Positions 35,309-46,963 of a stretch of 64,000 nt of DNA are shown piece after piece. This DNA comes from Oidiodendron maius Zn (Eukaryota; Ascomycota; Leotiomycetes; Myxotrichaceae): assembly GCA_000827325.1 (NCBI GenBank), contig KN832877.1:558001-622000 (forward strand), in the 5' to 3' direction. Every line of letters starts with the position of its first letter. Position 1 is the first letter of the stretch. The translations under genes and the position numbers were made by a program. Below the pieces are notes generated by a model, which was not told the DNA's origin, made no database searches, and worked only from the letters and a program-made list of their open reading frames with translations.

Positions 35309-36148
35309 CCTCTATGTCTCGGATCGTCACGACACGGAGATCGTGACGCACGGAAGGTTGCATAATCTTTGCTTTGCATAGCGATGGCGTTTATGGTCGA
35401 GTATACCCGGAGCTGTTCGTAGGGACTATTTAAGTCGAATCTAGTCAAGTTTCTGCAATCGAAATAGACGCGTCATTGTGATTTTGAAATTACTACGTGT
35501 CTGACTAGGGCGCTGAATTGGTTTGATACATCTAAGGACACCATCGCTACAGTAATATGATTGTGATCAATTCCCTGAATTGCCTTCCGAGTGTTCTTGA
35601 TTTTTGATGGTTGAACAAAACGAAATATATACTTGGTATTACGCAGAGACCGCTTTAGTGCCAGCAAAGATTTTCCTAATATGGCTGTGTTAGAATTACT
35701 CCCACTTTATTTACCCTACACTATTGTGAAAAAAAGAATCAATTTCATCATAGGGAGAAAGATGTTGCCTGGTTAGACCCTGAAGCAGAGCATCACAACA
35801 TTATGTTGAGGGTGAAATGGGAATACCCACCAGATCTGATCAATGTGCTTAGTCATCGGAAATTGTACCACGAGCCTGTCCTTTAAATTTGGACATCAAT
35901 TGCATATGAGCTCGTCTTTTACTGATGATAGTTTGTCACATTTCTCTGTGTCCGAGATGCATCTATCTTTAAGGTAATTCTGGCGCAGTGTTCGCATTGG
36001 TTCATGCCGTAGTCTCAATAGACCTCAGTAGATTCCGACTGTCATTTATGAGACCACAGGCGGTCTGGTGAAACCACGACATTAGCGGGCTCAACGGATC
36101 TATTGTCGAATTTTTGAGCTTCGAGAGTAGCTCTATAAGAATATTAAG
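35309..36148. other. Intergenic region upstream of MLH1
   Basis: About 0.84 kb of AT-rich sequence between two plus-strand genes. No gene or repeat is recognised. Confidence 0.45.
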
Positions 36149-38411
36149 ATGTCAGAGCCCATGGATGTGGATCCCGAGACCCCTCGAGGCGTCAAACGAA
36201 AAGCTAATGATCTCTCTGTGGTCACAGCACCAAGGAGAATCCAAGTACGTTGCAATTTTCACGCCCACATTTATATATCATCTCTTAATAATCTTGCAAG
36301 GCACTTGACCAAGATGTCACGAACAAGATAGCCGCTGGTGAAATTATCGTGGCGCCAGTGCACGCTTTGAAAGAGCTCATCGAAAATGCGGTTGATGCTG
36401 GATCTACAAGTCTCGAGGTTCTTGTTAAGGAAGGAGGCTTGAAGTTACTACAAATTACTGACAACGGACATGGAATCAACGTGAGATGTCATTTAAAAAC
36501 TTCTGGTCCAATGCTAATTTTCCGAAGAAAGATGATCTACCTATTCTATGTGAAAGATTTACAACTTCAAAGCTGAAGGCTTTCGAAGACTTGATGTCAA
36601 TTTCTACGTACGGGTTTCGGGGCGAGGCCTTGGCAAGTATCAGCCATATTGCACACTTGAGTGTGACAACCAAGACGAAAGATTCTACGTGCGCCTACAG
36701 AGCGCGTTACGAAGGTGGGAGGCTTGCTCCTGCAAAACCGGGCCAGAGTGCAGATCCCAAGCCTGTGGCAGGTCGCCAAGGAACCCAAATCACAGTCGAA
36801 GATCTATTTTATAATGTACCAACGCGTAGGCGTGCCTTCAGATCGGCATCTGAAGAGTACAATAAGATTCTCGACATGGTTGGGAGATATGCCGTTCATT
36901 GTGATGGAGTTGCATTCAGTTGCAAGAAGCATGGCGAGGCTGGCACTACTATCTCAACACAGTCGGCTTCTTCAACTGTCGACCGTATCCGCCAGATATA
37001 TGGGGGCACTGTCGCAAATGAAGTTATAGAGTTCAAATCCGCTAATGAGCAATGGGGCTTTAAAGCCAATGGCTGGACGACAAATGCCAATTATCATGTC
37101 AAGAAGACAACTCTTCTTCTGTTCATCAACCATCGCTCAGTTGAGTCTACAAACATTCGAAAGGCTATCGAATCGACATATTCAACATTCTTGCCAAAAG
37201 GCGGTCATCCATTCACATATCTTACCCTTGAAATCGACCCTCAGAGAGTGGACGTCAACGTCCACCCTACGAAGAGAGAAGTCAACTTCCTGAACGAAGA
37301 TGAGATCATCGACGCTATTTGCAACACTATTCGTATTAAGCTTGCAAATGTGGACACAAGCCGTACCTTTACCACGCAAACTCTGCTTCCAGGAGCTAGA
37401 CCACCATTGATGACATCCCACTCGGAAATAGCTTCTGGCTCCACCAACCAGACTTCTGCAACGCCTAAATCGAAGCCATACGAAAATAGCCTTGTCCGCA
37501 CCGACGCAAAGTTGCGGACAATTACGAGCATGCTCTCACCTGCTACCACGGCTCCAGGAAAAGACAGCACTACAAGCGTAAGACAAGAAGATAACGAATA
37601 TGAAACCTCTGACCGCGAGCTCGTGCCATGCCGTTTGCTTAGCGTCAAAGAGTTGCGAGCGGAAGTCCGTGATGCTATGCACAACGAACTCACAGAGATA
37701 TTTGCAGGCCACACTTTCGTCGGCATTGTGGACGAACGCCGACGCCTCGTCGCAATCCAGGGGGGTGTGAAACTTTTCCTCGTTGACTACGGCATGGTTA
37801 GCAACGAGTACTTTTATCAAGTCGGCCTCACCCATTTTGGAAATTTCGGTGCCATCCGTTTTGACCCGCCTCTGAATCTGAAAGACGTTCTCACCATAGC
37901 CGCGGAGCATAGGAAAGCCACATCCGATAACGACGTCGGCGATTTCGATCCTAACGAGGTCGTGCAATTAGTTTTAGCTCAACTAATCGAGCGGCGCGAG
38001 ATGCTACACGAGTACTTCTCCCTCGAGATTTCTGAAGACGGGGTTCTCATCAGCATTCCCCTCCTCCTGAAAGGCTACACCCCGAGCCTCGCCAAACTTC
38101 CAAATTTCCTCCTACGATTAGGGCCACACGTGAGTTGGACAGATGAGAAAGAATGTTTTGCTACGTTCTTACGAGAGCTGGCTTCGTTCTACGTCCCTGA
38201 ACAGCTTCCGCCCTCACCTGGCCCCGAAGATTTAGAGGAGAGACTGGATGTGGAGCTCAAGAACAGGAGGGAGACAATAAGACGGGCCGTAGAACATGTG
38301 CTCTTTCCAGCATTCAGAGCGAGGCTTATTGCCACGAAATCTCTCATGAAAGGTGGGATTTTGGAGGTGGCGAATCTAAAGGGGCTGTACAGAGTATTTG
38401 AGAGGTGTTAA
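36149..38411 (+). CDS. MLH1: DNA mismatch repair protein MLH1
   Basis: Exons 36149..36244, 36301..36480, 36528..38411, 719 aa. The GHKL ATPase domain shows all family motifs: motif I with E60-N61 and D64-A65-G66 (IENAVDAG), motif II D86-NGHGI, and motif [13 protein letters not shown] from G121. A transducer domain follows (HPTKREVNF), then a linker of about 100 disordered residues, then the Mlh1 C-terminal dimerisation domain. The protein ends in FERC, the conserved MLH1 tail that completes the endonuclease site of PMS1 in the MutL-alpha heterodimer. It acts in nuclear post-replicative mismatch repair and meiotic crossover resolution. All key residues are present, so it should be functional. 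It converges on RPN1. Confidence 0.97.
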
Positions 38412-38607
38412 AGAGGCATTAATGCTAGTGTTGGGCGCTCAGTGCTTATAAGACTGAAATCGGGGAGTTGCTGCTGTAGTATAGGGACAAATCACAAGAC
38501 TATAGTAATGATCATCAAACGGTTGCCATCAATTCGTATTTGATGGTGTCAGCAAGGACATGCGAACGGCTATTATACAGTTTATTTAGTCCATACCAAT
38601 GCGCCGT

Positions 38608-41499
38608 TCAACTCTTGCCTGCATCCCATTCCGGATTCTAGGTGATCATTAGTACAACTCTACAGAGCTATTCTCGAATATGGCTTACCTTTCTCAAGAT
38701 CACCAGCCCTTCTAAATTGCTGCTCAGGCTTATGTATTGTTCATCTTCCAATTCCGCACGTTCGCCATATGCCAAAAGAACCGGAGTACTCTGTGTCTGC
38801 CATCCAGTAATGGTCTTTGGTCGACCTGCCTGGCCCACGACATCTACAGCCTGCCCAACTCGGACGTTTACTGTCAGCGGTTTTAATTCTTCATCGAGAG
38901 TAATGAGGAATCTGGGGTGCATGGCGGTGACCAGATAGTACAGGAGGTAGTGCGATTTCTCTGTAACGAACTGCTTGGCATCAATCATAGCGACTAAGAC
39001 CGAGAGAAGTCCCGCAGCCGAGACTCTTGAGAGTACCTGCCGATCAGTGTGGAATGGACTTATTGAGAGTGTGCCCTTGCCCATATGCAGCAGTCCTTGA
39101 GCAATACGAACCATAAATAGAGACTCCTGATCTCTGTGGTAGTAGCTAGCTAGTTGTCTAAGAAGCTGCGCAAGTCTTGCATTGTTGGTACCGGCGCCGA
39201 GCAGACCCATGGCGAATATTGCATTGATCGCAACATCGTTATCATTGTCGTGACTGTACCGCGACAGGGTGTCGTAGACCTTCATCTGTGGATTGCTGGG
39301 GCTGATCAGACCCATAGCTAATGGGACTGCCTTCCGGATGTTTGCTTCTCCATAGTGCATGAGATGGCCAAATTGTCGCAAGACCATCTCCTGGCCAACA
39401 TCTTCTCCCATCGCTACAAGACCCAGACCAATGACTGCATAAGCTTGAAGTAGCTCGTCGCCCTTCTTGTCGTCCGTGTCTTCAATGTGATCATTACAAA
39501 TATGTAGAAGCTCCTGAAGCTTCAAGACAGTACCAGTGCCAGCCCATGCACAAATTTCCGCCAGTACCGATGTAGGCTTCGACATCGGATGATCGATAGC
39601 CTTCAGGGTCTCCAGGATAACGTCTACTTGTTCTTGTTGTCCAAAGAAGAGGAGACCGAGACCAAGTGCCATGAATCGAGTCCATTTGTCCTTAAGCTGG
39701 GATTTTCGGTCGTCATCTAGGAAGGTTTGCACAATTGCCTCGCTGACGTCGCTGTTCGATGACCCAACAAAGATCATACCCAACGACAGTGCGGCCATTG
39801 CTGAGATCTCCATATCAAGACTAGTATCAACGACAATTGGTAACAAAAGCTCCAACAGAGCCTCGCGATTCGACCCAGCATATGCAAGACCAAGGCCCAT
39901 TATGGATGCAACCTTTACCAAGGGGCTTTTGTGCCCCAGCTTTTCTTCGTCACCTAGCAGTGCTAGTGCAGGATCCGAGTCAATGCGCACACCAGAATTC
40001 ATAATGCCGATAGCCAACATTGCACCAGCTTGGATCTGGTCCTCGGGTGCGTATGTGTATTTATCGATCTTGTCAAGGCCAGTCTCAACATCCCAGAGCA
40101 TTAGTGTGCCCAGAGAGGCTACTGTGGACATCATTCCTTCCTCCTTTGTTTTCCACACCCAGCTCGACTTCTCCTCCTCGACCATCATCATCTTGTCATT
40201 GCCAAACCCAGCGTTTACAAATGCGTTCACAAATGCGGCAGCAAGATTGTGTCTGGCAGAATCTAAATTTGTCAGGCCGGCAACCCGGTTGCTCTCGAGG
40301 TGGCTCTTGTAGATGTCTTCGGTACTCTTGGGATCTAAGATGTTCAGCTCTTTCGCCAGGGCCTTGAAGTGTTCCGGCAACTTTGTATTGTTCAGACACT
40401 CTGCAATCTCTTGCTCCTCTTCGGTCTCAGTTGGCAAATCCAAAACAATCTGTTGTCTAGCGATGAGGAAAGCCATTTGCTTCTTCAGTGCTACATCCGT
40501 TGTCGAATCGAAGTCGCTCCTTATGAGATCGAGGTCATTCAGGCGGATAGCAAGAACGATTGCTTGCGTCAGTTGTTTGTAGTGTTTGTAGATGTCGTGT
40601 GCGGTTCGGAGGAATTGCTGATCTTCTGGGTATGTCAACAGATTTACCATGCTTACCATGTACAAGCAAACTCGAGGGAAGGTATTCTCGTCGAGGAATT
40701 TCGGAATGTCTTCGATTATTTCGAGCTCGCTCATGAGGTCGACAGCATCGGCTTCGGCATTGCTCTTCAGGAATAGGGGCACAAGGACGAGGGCGAGATC
40801 TATGAGATCTTGATATGGCTCATCCTCTGTAACTCTCTTGGTATACACCTCCCCAATCTCCAAGGCAAGATGCCGCGTATACTCGTGTCCCCAAGATCCA
40901 ATATCCGAAGTTGGAGCAAGCAGCCTGTATTTCAGGGTATCTTGCCGGTCTTCGTCAGAGAACGTCATGCCAATCACGGACAGGACATCTGCGAGGGATG
41001 TCTTGTCTTCTCCCGCAGGCCATTGCTCGTAAAGCTTTGTCATGGGTTCATAATGAGGTCGAAGGAATTTGAGAGGCTTGGGAACTGCTGTCATAGACGA
41101 CGTTGAGGTTTTGATCGAGTCTTTGATGGCTTCGAGAGCAGCCTTGTACAGGCTGGTGTCCGGTTCCTGATTCGCACATCGTCAGAACCCATCAGCAAAA
41201 GCACAGCGCTTGATGGCCATACCGTTAGACGCTCCACAAGCATATCTAGCTCGCTCTTAAGTTGTTGATCCTCCTCACTCAGCTCTTCGGGTGCTAGAAG
41301 ATGGCATATGAGCATGATATCTCAGCCATTCTGTCGGAGCAAGCAACTTACCCCCAATGATACCCTCCTCCTTCGTCCCATTAACGAGAGGCTTGCCATC
41401 TTTGTCCTTCTTCGGTTCCTCAGACTTGCTAGGATCTGCATCTACTGACTTCGCTTTGCCCTTGTCAACAATCTTCGCAGGTTCGCCATCCTTGGCCAT
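38608..41499 (-). CDS. RPN1: 26S proteasome regulatory subunit RPN1
   Basis: Exons complement(38608..38637, 38689..41166, 41223..41293, 41352..41499), 908 aa. The sequence matches Rpn1/PSMD2 throughout: PEELSEEDQQLKSELDMLVERL near the N-terminus, KFLRPHYEPMTKLYE, then proteasome/cyclosome repeats forming the toroid (GAMLAIGIMNSGVR, KVASIMGLGLAYAGSNR, AMAALSLGMIFVGSSN, INAIFAMGLLGAGTNNARL). Rpn1 is the largest base subunit of the 19S particle and docks ubiquitin, Rad23/Dsk2-type shuttles and Ubp6. The last exon encodes only NPEWDAGKS, fitting the C-terminal pattern of the family. The start is the ATG at 41499 (MAKDGEPAK). It is divergent from RIO2. Confidence 0.97.
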
Positions 41500-41840
41500 G
41501 GTGACTGGGGATATGGTCGTTGGCAAAGTGCGACAAGCGGAGGCTGGGGACCAGGAGAAGGAGAGGGAGACTGAGAACTCGAAAGACCCAGTATATATGG
41601 TGGGCGGAGAGCAACGGTGGTAGATTTCGAGAGTTAAATATGAATAAGTTGATCAATATTCTGGCAGGCACTGTGAGCTTCCGCGTACAAACAAAGCTCC
41701 ATCTAGCATGCGGCTCGCTTGCTGGGTAAGCGGCATATTTTAGCCGATACAGGTGTCATAATATCACTCTGCATCATTACTTTCGACAAAAAATATACTC
41801 AAACAAGTAGAATTCCGAATTCTCTGCCCAACCACTCAAC
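41500..41840. promoter_or_regulatory. Bidirectional promoter of RPN1 and RIO2
   Basis: Only 341 bp separate two divergent start codons, so the two essential genes probably share regulatory DNA. GTTGGCAAA at 41519-41527 matches the yeast proteasome-associated control element GGTGGCAAA in 8 of 9 positions, about 20 bp upstream of the RPN1 start codon. One such match may be chance. Confidence 0.4.
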
Positions 41841-43085
41841 ATGAAGCTCGATACCAAAGCTATGCGGTACCTCACCGCGGAGGACTGGAGAACTCTTACT
41901 GCCGTCGAGACGGGTTCTAAAAACCATGAGGTGGTCCCCACACCCCTCATTGGGCAAATATCTGGCCTGCGAGGCGGGGTCCATAAGAGCATATCTGCGC
42001 TGGCCAAAGTCGGATTGATCGCACGCCTGAAAAATGCGAAATACGATGGATATCGACTTACTTATGGAGGGCTTGACTACCTCGCACTGAACACCTACCG
42101 AAAGCGAAAAGATGTCTACAGCGTTGGCAATCAGATTGGAGTTGGGAAGGAGAGCGATATCTTTGTTGTTGCAGACGAGAATGGCGTGCAAAGAGTGCTG
42201 AAGATCCACAGACTGGGTCGCATTTCTTTTAGAACAGTCAAGGCAAATCGAGACTATCTACGCAATCGATCCTCGGGCTCCTGGATGTACATGTCACGAC
42301 TCGCGGCAGTGAAAGAGTATACCTTCATGACAGCGCTCCGAGAAAATGGATTTCCAGTTCCACTGCCTTTAGCACAGTCCAGACATACAATTGTCATGTC
42401 TCTCATAGACGCATTTCCCATGCGCCAAATCTCTTCGGTGCCCGACCCAGCATCTTTATATGCCGAGCTCATATCGATGATTCTCCGTCTGGCGCAATAC
42501 GGTTTAATCCATGGCGATTTTAACGAGTTTAATATTCTAATCAAGGAGGAGATGAAGACGGATGAAACGGGCGACTCAGATTCTGAGCCTGTCATCCTAA
42601 CGCCGATCCTAATTGACTTTCCTCAGATGGTCTCCGTCGACCACGTCAACGCAGAATACTACTTTGACCGTGATGTTGAGTGCATTAAAAGGTTCTTTGA
42701 AAGACGCTTTCACTTCACCAGTGACGAGAAGGGACCATACTTTGCCGATGCACGTAAACTGCTTGGAAAAGATGGGGCCAAGAGACTAGATATATCTGTC
42801 GAAGCATCAGGATTCTCGAGAAAAATGGCGAAGGAGCTGGAAGCGTATATGAAAGAAGTTGGTGTTGATGGTGATAGACCTTCAGATACTGCAGCAGGAG
42901 ATGTGGAGTCTAATGAAGATGAAGAAGAATACCGAGAAGAATCTACAAATTCTGATCTCGAAGATGCGGCGACTACTGAGCCTACAACGCAACTAATTAT
43001 CGCCACGTATGATAAAGATGTTGCTGTAGATCGTTTCGGAAACGACGTTTCTGTGTCGCAGCTAAAGCTTGGCGATGGCACTTGA
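41841..43085 (+). CDS. RIO2: Serine/threonine-protein kinase/ATPase RIO2
   Basis: An intronless gene of 414 aa. The N-terminal winged-helix domain specific to Rio2 (KLDTKAMRYLTAEDWRTL) precedes the RIO kinase fold. Visible active-site features are the nucleotide-binding loop GVGKESDIF, the catalytic loop HGDFNEFN with D226, and the metal-binding aspartate D259 in LIDFPQMVS. Rio2 is an atypical kinase working mainly as an ATPase in final cytoplasmic maturation of the pre-40S ribosome. The C-terminal 80 residues are acidic and variable (SNEDEEEYREE). The length is close to yeast Rio2 (425 aa). Confidence 0.96.
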   Translation: MKLDTKAMRYLTAEDWRTLTAVETGSKNHEVVPTPLIGQISGLRGGVHKSISALAKVGLIARLKNAKYDGYRLTYGGLDYLALNTYRKRKDVYSVGNQIGVGKESDIFVVADENGVQRVLKIHRLGRISFRTVKANRDYLRNRSSGSWMYMSRLAAVKEYTFMTALRENGFPVPLPLAQSRHTIVMSLIDAFPMRQISSVPDPASLYAELISMILRLAQYGLIHGDFNEFNILIKEEMKTDETGDSDSEPVILTPILIDFPQMVSVDHVNAEYYFDRDVECIKRFFERRFHFTSDEKGPYFADARKLLGKDGAKRLDISVEASGFSRKMAKELEAYMKEVGVDGDRPSDTAAGDVESNEDEEEYREESTNSDLEDAATTEPTTQLIIATYDKDVAVDRFGNDVSVSQLKLGDGT

Positions 43086-43773
43086 GTTCGCAGACGCCTT
43101 GATGGTACAAGTTTAATCAAATCTCCTGAAAACTTTACCGCTCACGTCATACAGTCCAAAGTTGGACATTGACATGCACCGGCCAGACTACTCGGGCGAC
43201 GCGAAGTGCTGTGGAAGAGAGGGCCAGGAATGGAAGACCGGCAGCTGCTACTTGCTATGAGTATGGCCTGAAGTTACAAGAGAATAAAAAATAGATATCA
43301 CGAAGGTTGCTTGAGGTGGAATTCTGTTCAATTATGCTACAATTGTCCACCTAGCAGAGACCGTAGCAAAGAAAGCAAATGTTCACAGTGAAACCCATAG
43401 TTTTGATATTCGCCATGCGCAACATAAAAGTAAAGCCCGCCACCATTGTCAATACGCCAGACCATATTTTAAGATACCCGTAACAGGCCGACATGCGATG
43501 CGAGGTTGCAAGACTCGAAAGATATTGAAAGGTGCGAGTTTATGCGAAACATAGGTGATGTTGAACACAGTAGGTATGTGTGTAGGCATACTGCTTCGCG
43601 ATTGAGCATGTATGATTTGGCATTATTAAGTCGTCATATGCATCGCGTCAGAAACGAGAGGATCTGATAAGACGATGCCTCATAAAGCCGATGTCGAAGA
43701 GCTGCCACCGATAAACAGCCAGTGAGTAGTAGCCACATAGGAAAATACATAGCCCTTTTACGGCGAGTCTATT
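43086..43773. other. Convergent intergenic region
   Basis: About 0.7 kb between the 3' ends of RIO2 and the two-RRM gene. No gene is seen; it probably carries both 3' untranslated regions. Confidence 0.45.
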
Positions 43774-45882
43774 CTAAACCCTGAGGGCCTGCGGGAGAGC
43801 AGATGGTGTCACAGAAGCACTGTGAACTATAGCTGGTGAGTCGGAATGAATGACAATGCCATCTCCGTTCAAGCCAGAGCCGTTTTCTGAAGTGGTCGGG
43901 GTGGTAACGGACGCCTTTCTTTGACAAAGTCAGTATGTGAGGGGAATATGATGGTAGCTGGGCGCGACTTACAGATTCCTATGCCCGCCACTAAGATCAG
44001 CAATGGATGCCTTCGAAGCCTTACGATCACCATCCTTGAAGTTCGGAGCATGGCTAACAGAGCTGTGAAGTTGATCAGGAAGGCTAAGCTGATATCGGTG
44101 GAGGGGGATCCTACCTGTTTACATGGGTCTCACGCTTCCAAGAGCCACTGACTCGAGAGGGAAGGTGACGAGCAATCTGAGAAGCTCGAGGGAGGAGTGG
44201 AGACGCAACTGCCAAAGGAGGAGAGAGTGCGAGGATATCAGCAGCAGAACCTCCATATGCGCCAACGTTGTATTCATTGGTTCGAAATTGTCTGCGTTCC
44301 GAGGTAATACGCTTGAGGTCTTTCTGAGCTGGTGTATCTGCATAGCGAACTTGAAGAAGGAGACCCTCTTCACCAATGGGCTGGCCATGGAACTTCTTGA
44401 TTATCTCCTCACAGATCTCACGGGTCTCGAAACTGAAGTCATAGTTAGCCTAAGTCACGACTAAGGTGGGGCTGCAAAACCGTGCAAAACCGACGCCACG
44501 GCTATTATTATCATGATCACGAAGGATCCTGCTGGAGCTAACGGTGTAGTCCATGAAGATGGCCCCGAGCTCCTAGAAATTATTAGTAGCGAGCATACTG
44601 CTTTGCTGACCCATATACATACAGATTCAGTCATGTTCTTGGGCAAGTTCGAGACGTAGAGATTGGTTGAAGTTTCATCACCTTCGGCCTTGAGGCGAGA
44701 ATTGAAAGACTCCTGTAGGAAGTCAATGCTAGACAGTCTTGGGGGGTATAAGAGAAGCCGTACTCTGGCAAATCCAACTTCATAGCCTAGCTTGTAGAAT
44801 CCGCGAATGCAAAGCTCAGAGTCCCGGATGCTGTAGTATTTGGCAAATCCAAAGCTTGAAGCTTGTTAGTGGAAAGGAAAATGGAAATAATATTAAGACA
44901 CTTACCCCTTGCATGCACCAGTAGAGGTGTCAATGATAGCCTTGGAGGTCTCAACTTTACCAAAGCGAGCAGCATAAGCGGCGAGGGTTTCATCATCAGT
45001 ATGAGGATGAAGACCGCGAATATAAACGTTGCGATTTCCCGAGATGGGGTTAGATAGACTCTGGTCGAGAGTCCTCATACTCTCACGAGGGGTGAATACG
45101 GCAGGGACGGCTCGAGGAATGGCGGGATGCTGGAGAAGCAAAGCATTGATGTCAACATCAACTGGGATGGTCTTGTATGTCATGGGCTTCGCCGGCTGCT
45201 GAACTTGCGGACCGCCAAGCTGCTGCGGAGAAGGGGTGGACCCAAATGGAGAGTGATCAGCGGGTGCAATTTGAGTCGCCTGATCACGAAGAGAAGACGT
45301 GCCATAATAGGGAGTCCCTGGAGCGGACTCGGTCGTGGAGTAAGAACCGCGACGATTTTCAAGGCCAGGAACGTCCCTGTGAAGCTGGTCCGGCCTATCT
45401 GCGTAGCACCCAGCACGGCCAGGAGTATACGGCAACATCGGGTAGCCAGGAATGTAGCCATAAGGAGCCTGGGCGATGTACGGCAGGGCATGAGGAAATG
45501 TGAATGAGCCATCTGCAAGCTGACCAGGAGCCAGAGGCTGAGTAGGGTACATGCCAGGTACTGGACTGCAGAAGATCTGGCCATCCGCAGTCATGAAGAA
45601 CTGAGTATTCCCTCCAACTGCAAGTGGGGTGGCACCGATACCAACAGCAGTAGAAGCCATATTGCCGCCTGGAAGTGCCAGACCGGCAAACTGATTTATG
45701 ATGGCATTCATGGAAGGGCCATCGCCGGAAGGGGTCGCAGATGCGGTCTGGGTGAAGGTAGCACCTTGAGGCTGGGACTTGGTATCATTCTGGGCACGAA
45801 CCTGTGGCGGGTTGTACACGTTTGAGGACGTGCGAGAAGGAAGAAGAGTCTCCGCATGGGTATTAGCCTGTTGGAAGGACAT
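43774..45882 (-). CDS. RNA-binding protein with two RRM domains
   Basis: Exons complement(43774..43918, 43973..44062, 44115..44432, 44481..44572, 44623..44712, 44764..44854, 44906..45882), 600 aa. The first 280 residues are disordered and rich in Pro, Gln, Tyr and Gly (QAPYGYIPGYPMLPYTPG). RRM1 starts at about residue 287 (RNP2 VYIRGL, RNP1 KGFGFAKY) and RRM2 at about 376 (RNP2 LYVSNL, RNP1 RGVGFARF), in the tandem arrangement of ELAV/MSSP-type proteins. The conserved QPIGEEGLLLQVRYADT ends RRM2. Five of the six introns lie in or after the RRMs and are 48-54 bp. It should bind AU- or U-rich mRNA and act post-transcriptionally. The last two small exons are inferred from phase and splice signals. 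Confidence 0.87.
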
Positions 45883-46957
45883 GGTGATCTGCCAAGTCGG
45901 CTGTCAGCTTTTGTGGGAAAGAGAGAGACTAAAACGAGGGTGAGGCAGCTGGAGAGAAACGACTGGTATGCTCGGAAGCTTTGGTTCGTCTAAGATCTGA
46001 TGAATGAAGGGAGCTGGGAAGGAAAGAGGGAAAGAAGGAATAGACTGGACGGGCTAGGGTTTATATTTCCAACAGAGGTGAGATATCATGGAAGTGAATA
46101 GACGATACGATTATCCGATCCCCACCGGCACCAGCAGTTTGAAGGAGATGAGAGAATAACTTACATTGGTAGTCTCTTTGGAGGTAAACTGGAAGTAAGC
46201 TCTAGTTTTATTGGAAGTGCTCCACAAAAAGGGGCCTTTGCATAGATCGAAGTTAGTAAGTAGTAGATGGATTGGAATTCAAGAAGCCACAAACCTTGAT
46301 AGGAGTACGTAGCAGAGGGGGGCCAATATTGCGGTGTTTCTGAAAAGGGAGAGCTGAGACTGGCGGATGGATCGTCTCAGGGGACAGGAGAAACACTGTA
46401 GAGAGGAGGGGATCAGAGTAGCGAGCGGGAATGGCTTTTCTAGAAGATAGGAAGCTATCCAGCCAGATAGAGCGGTAGCTTAGAGACTGTGATTGGGATG
46501 GAGTTGTTATGGAGCTGTTGGTGATCGAGAGATGGGAAGAAAGTGATTGAGATGCGTAGAGGAGACAAGAGACAAAAGGAGAACAGCGGAGGAGAAACGA
46601 GTGTTGTAATAGCAGTAGCAGTAAGCAGTTAGCAGCAGCTGGTGGGAGCGTAAACAAAGTTCTTCGCAGGGGAAGGAAGTGAAGGTTGGCCAGAACGCGT
46701 GAAAGAAAATGAATACGGGGAAGGAAGCGACGTGAAGTTGGAGTTGGGTGGTGGTGAGGAAGATGTCGTGACTTAAGCGGACAGAAGGGGAAGTGTCGAG
46801 TCCTCCATCCACTATAGAAGTTAAATAAAGCCTCCCAGCCAAAACGCAACCGCAGACAGAAACCACAAGACACAGCCCGAACTGCAGGAACTCCTCCCGG
46901 ACAGAACCCACACGAGCGCACACGCAATCAGCCAGCAACTGCGAAGGGATGATGATG
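45883..46957 (-). promoter_or_regulatory. Long pyrimidine-rich 5' leader of the two-RRM gene with candidate intron
   Basis: On the minus strand a TATAAG at 46958-46963 is followed by roughly 1 kb of C/T-rich sequence before the start codon at 45882. A good donor (GTAAGT, 46164 downward) with an acceptor near 45905 would define a leader intron of about 260 bp, longer than the coding introns. Open frames inside this stretch lack family features. Transcript extent is inferred. Confidence 0.4.
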
Positions 46958-46963
46958 CTTATA

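Noticed and set aside
39671-40312. 213-codon plus-strand frame
   Set aside because: Antisense shadow inside the RPN1 exon.
46253-46927. Minus-strand frame of about 224 codons
   Set aside because: Pyrimidine-driven low-complexity translation with no ATG at its start; better explained as the leader of the two-RRM gene.
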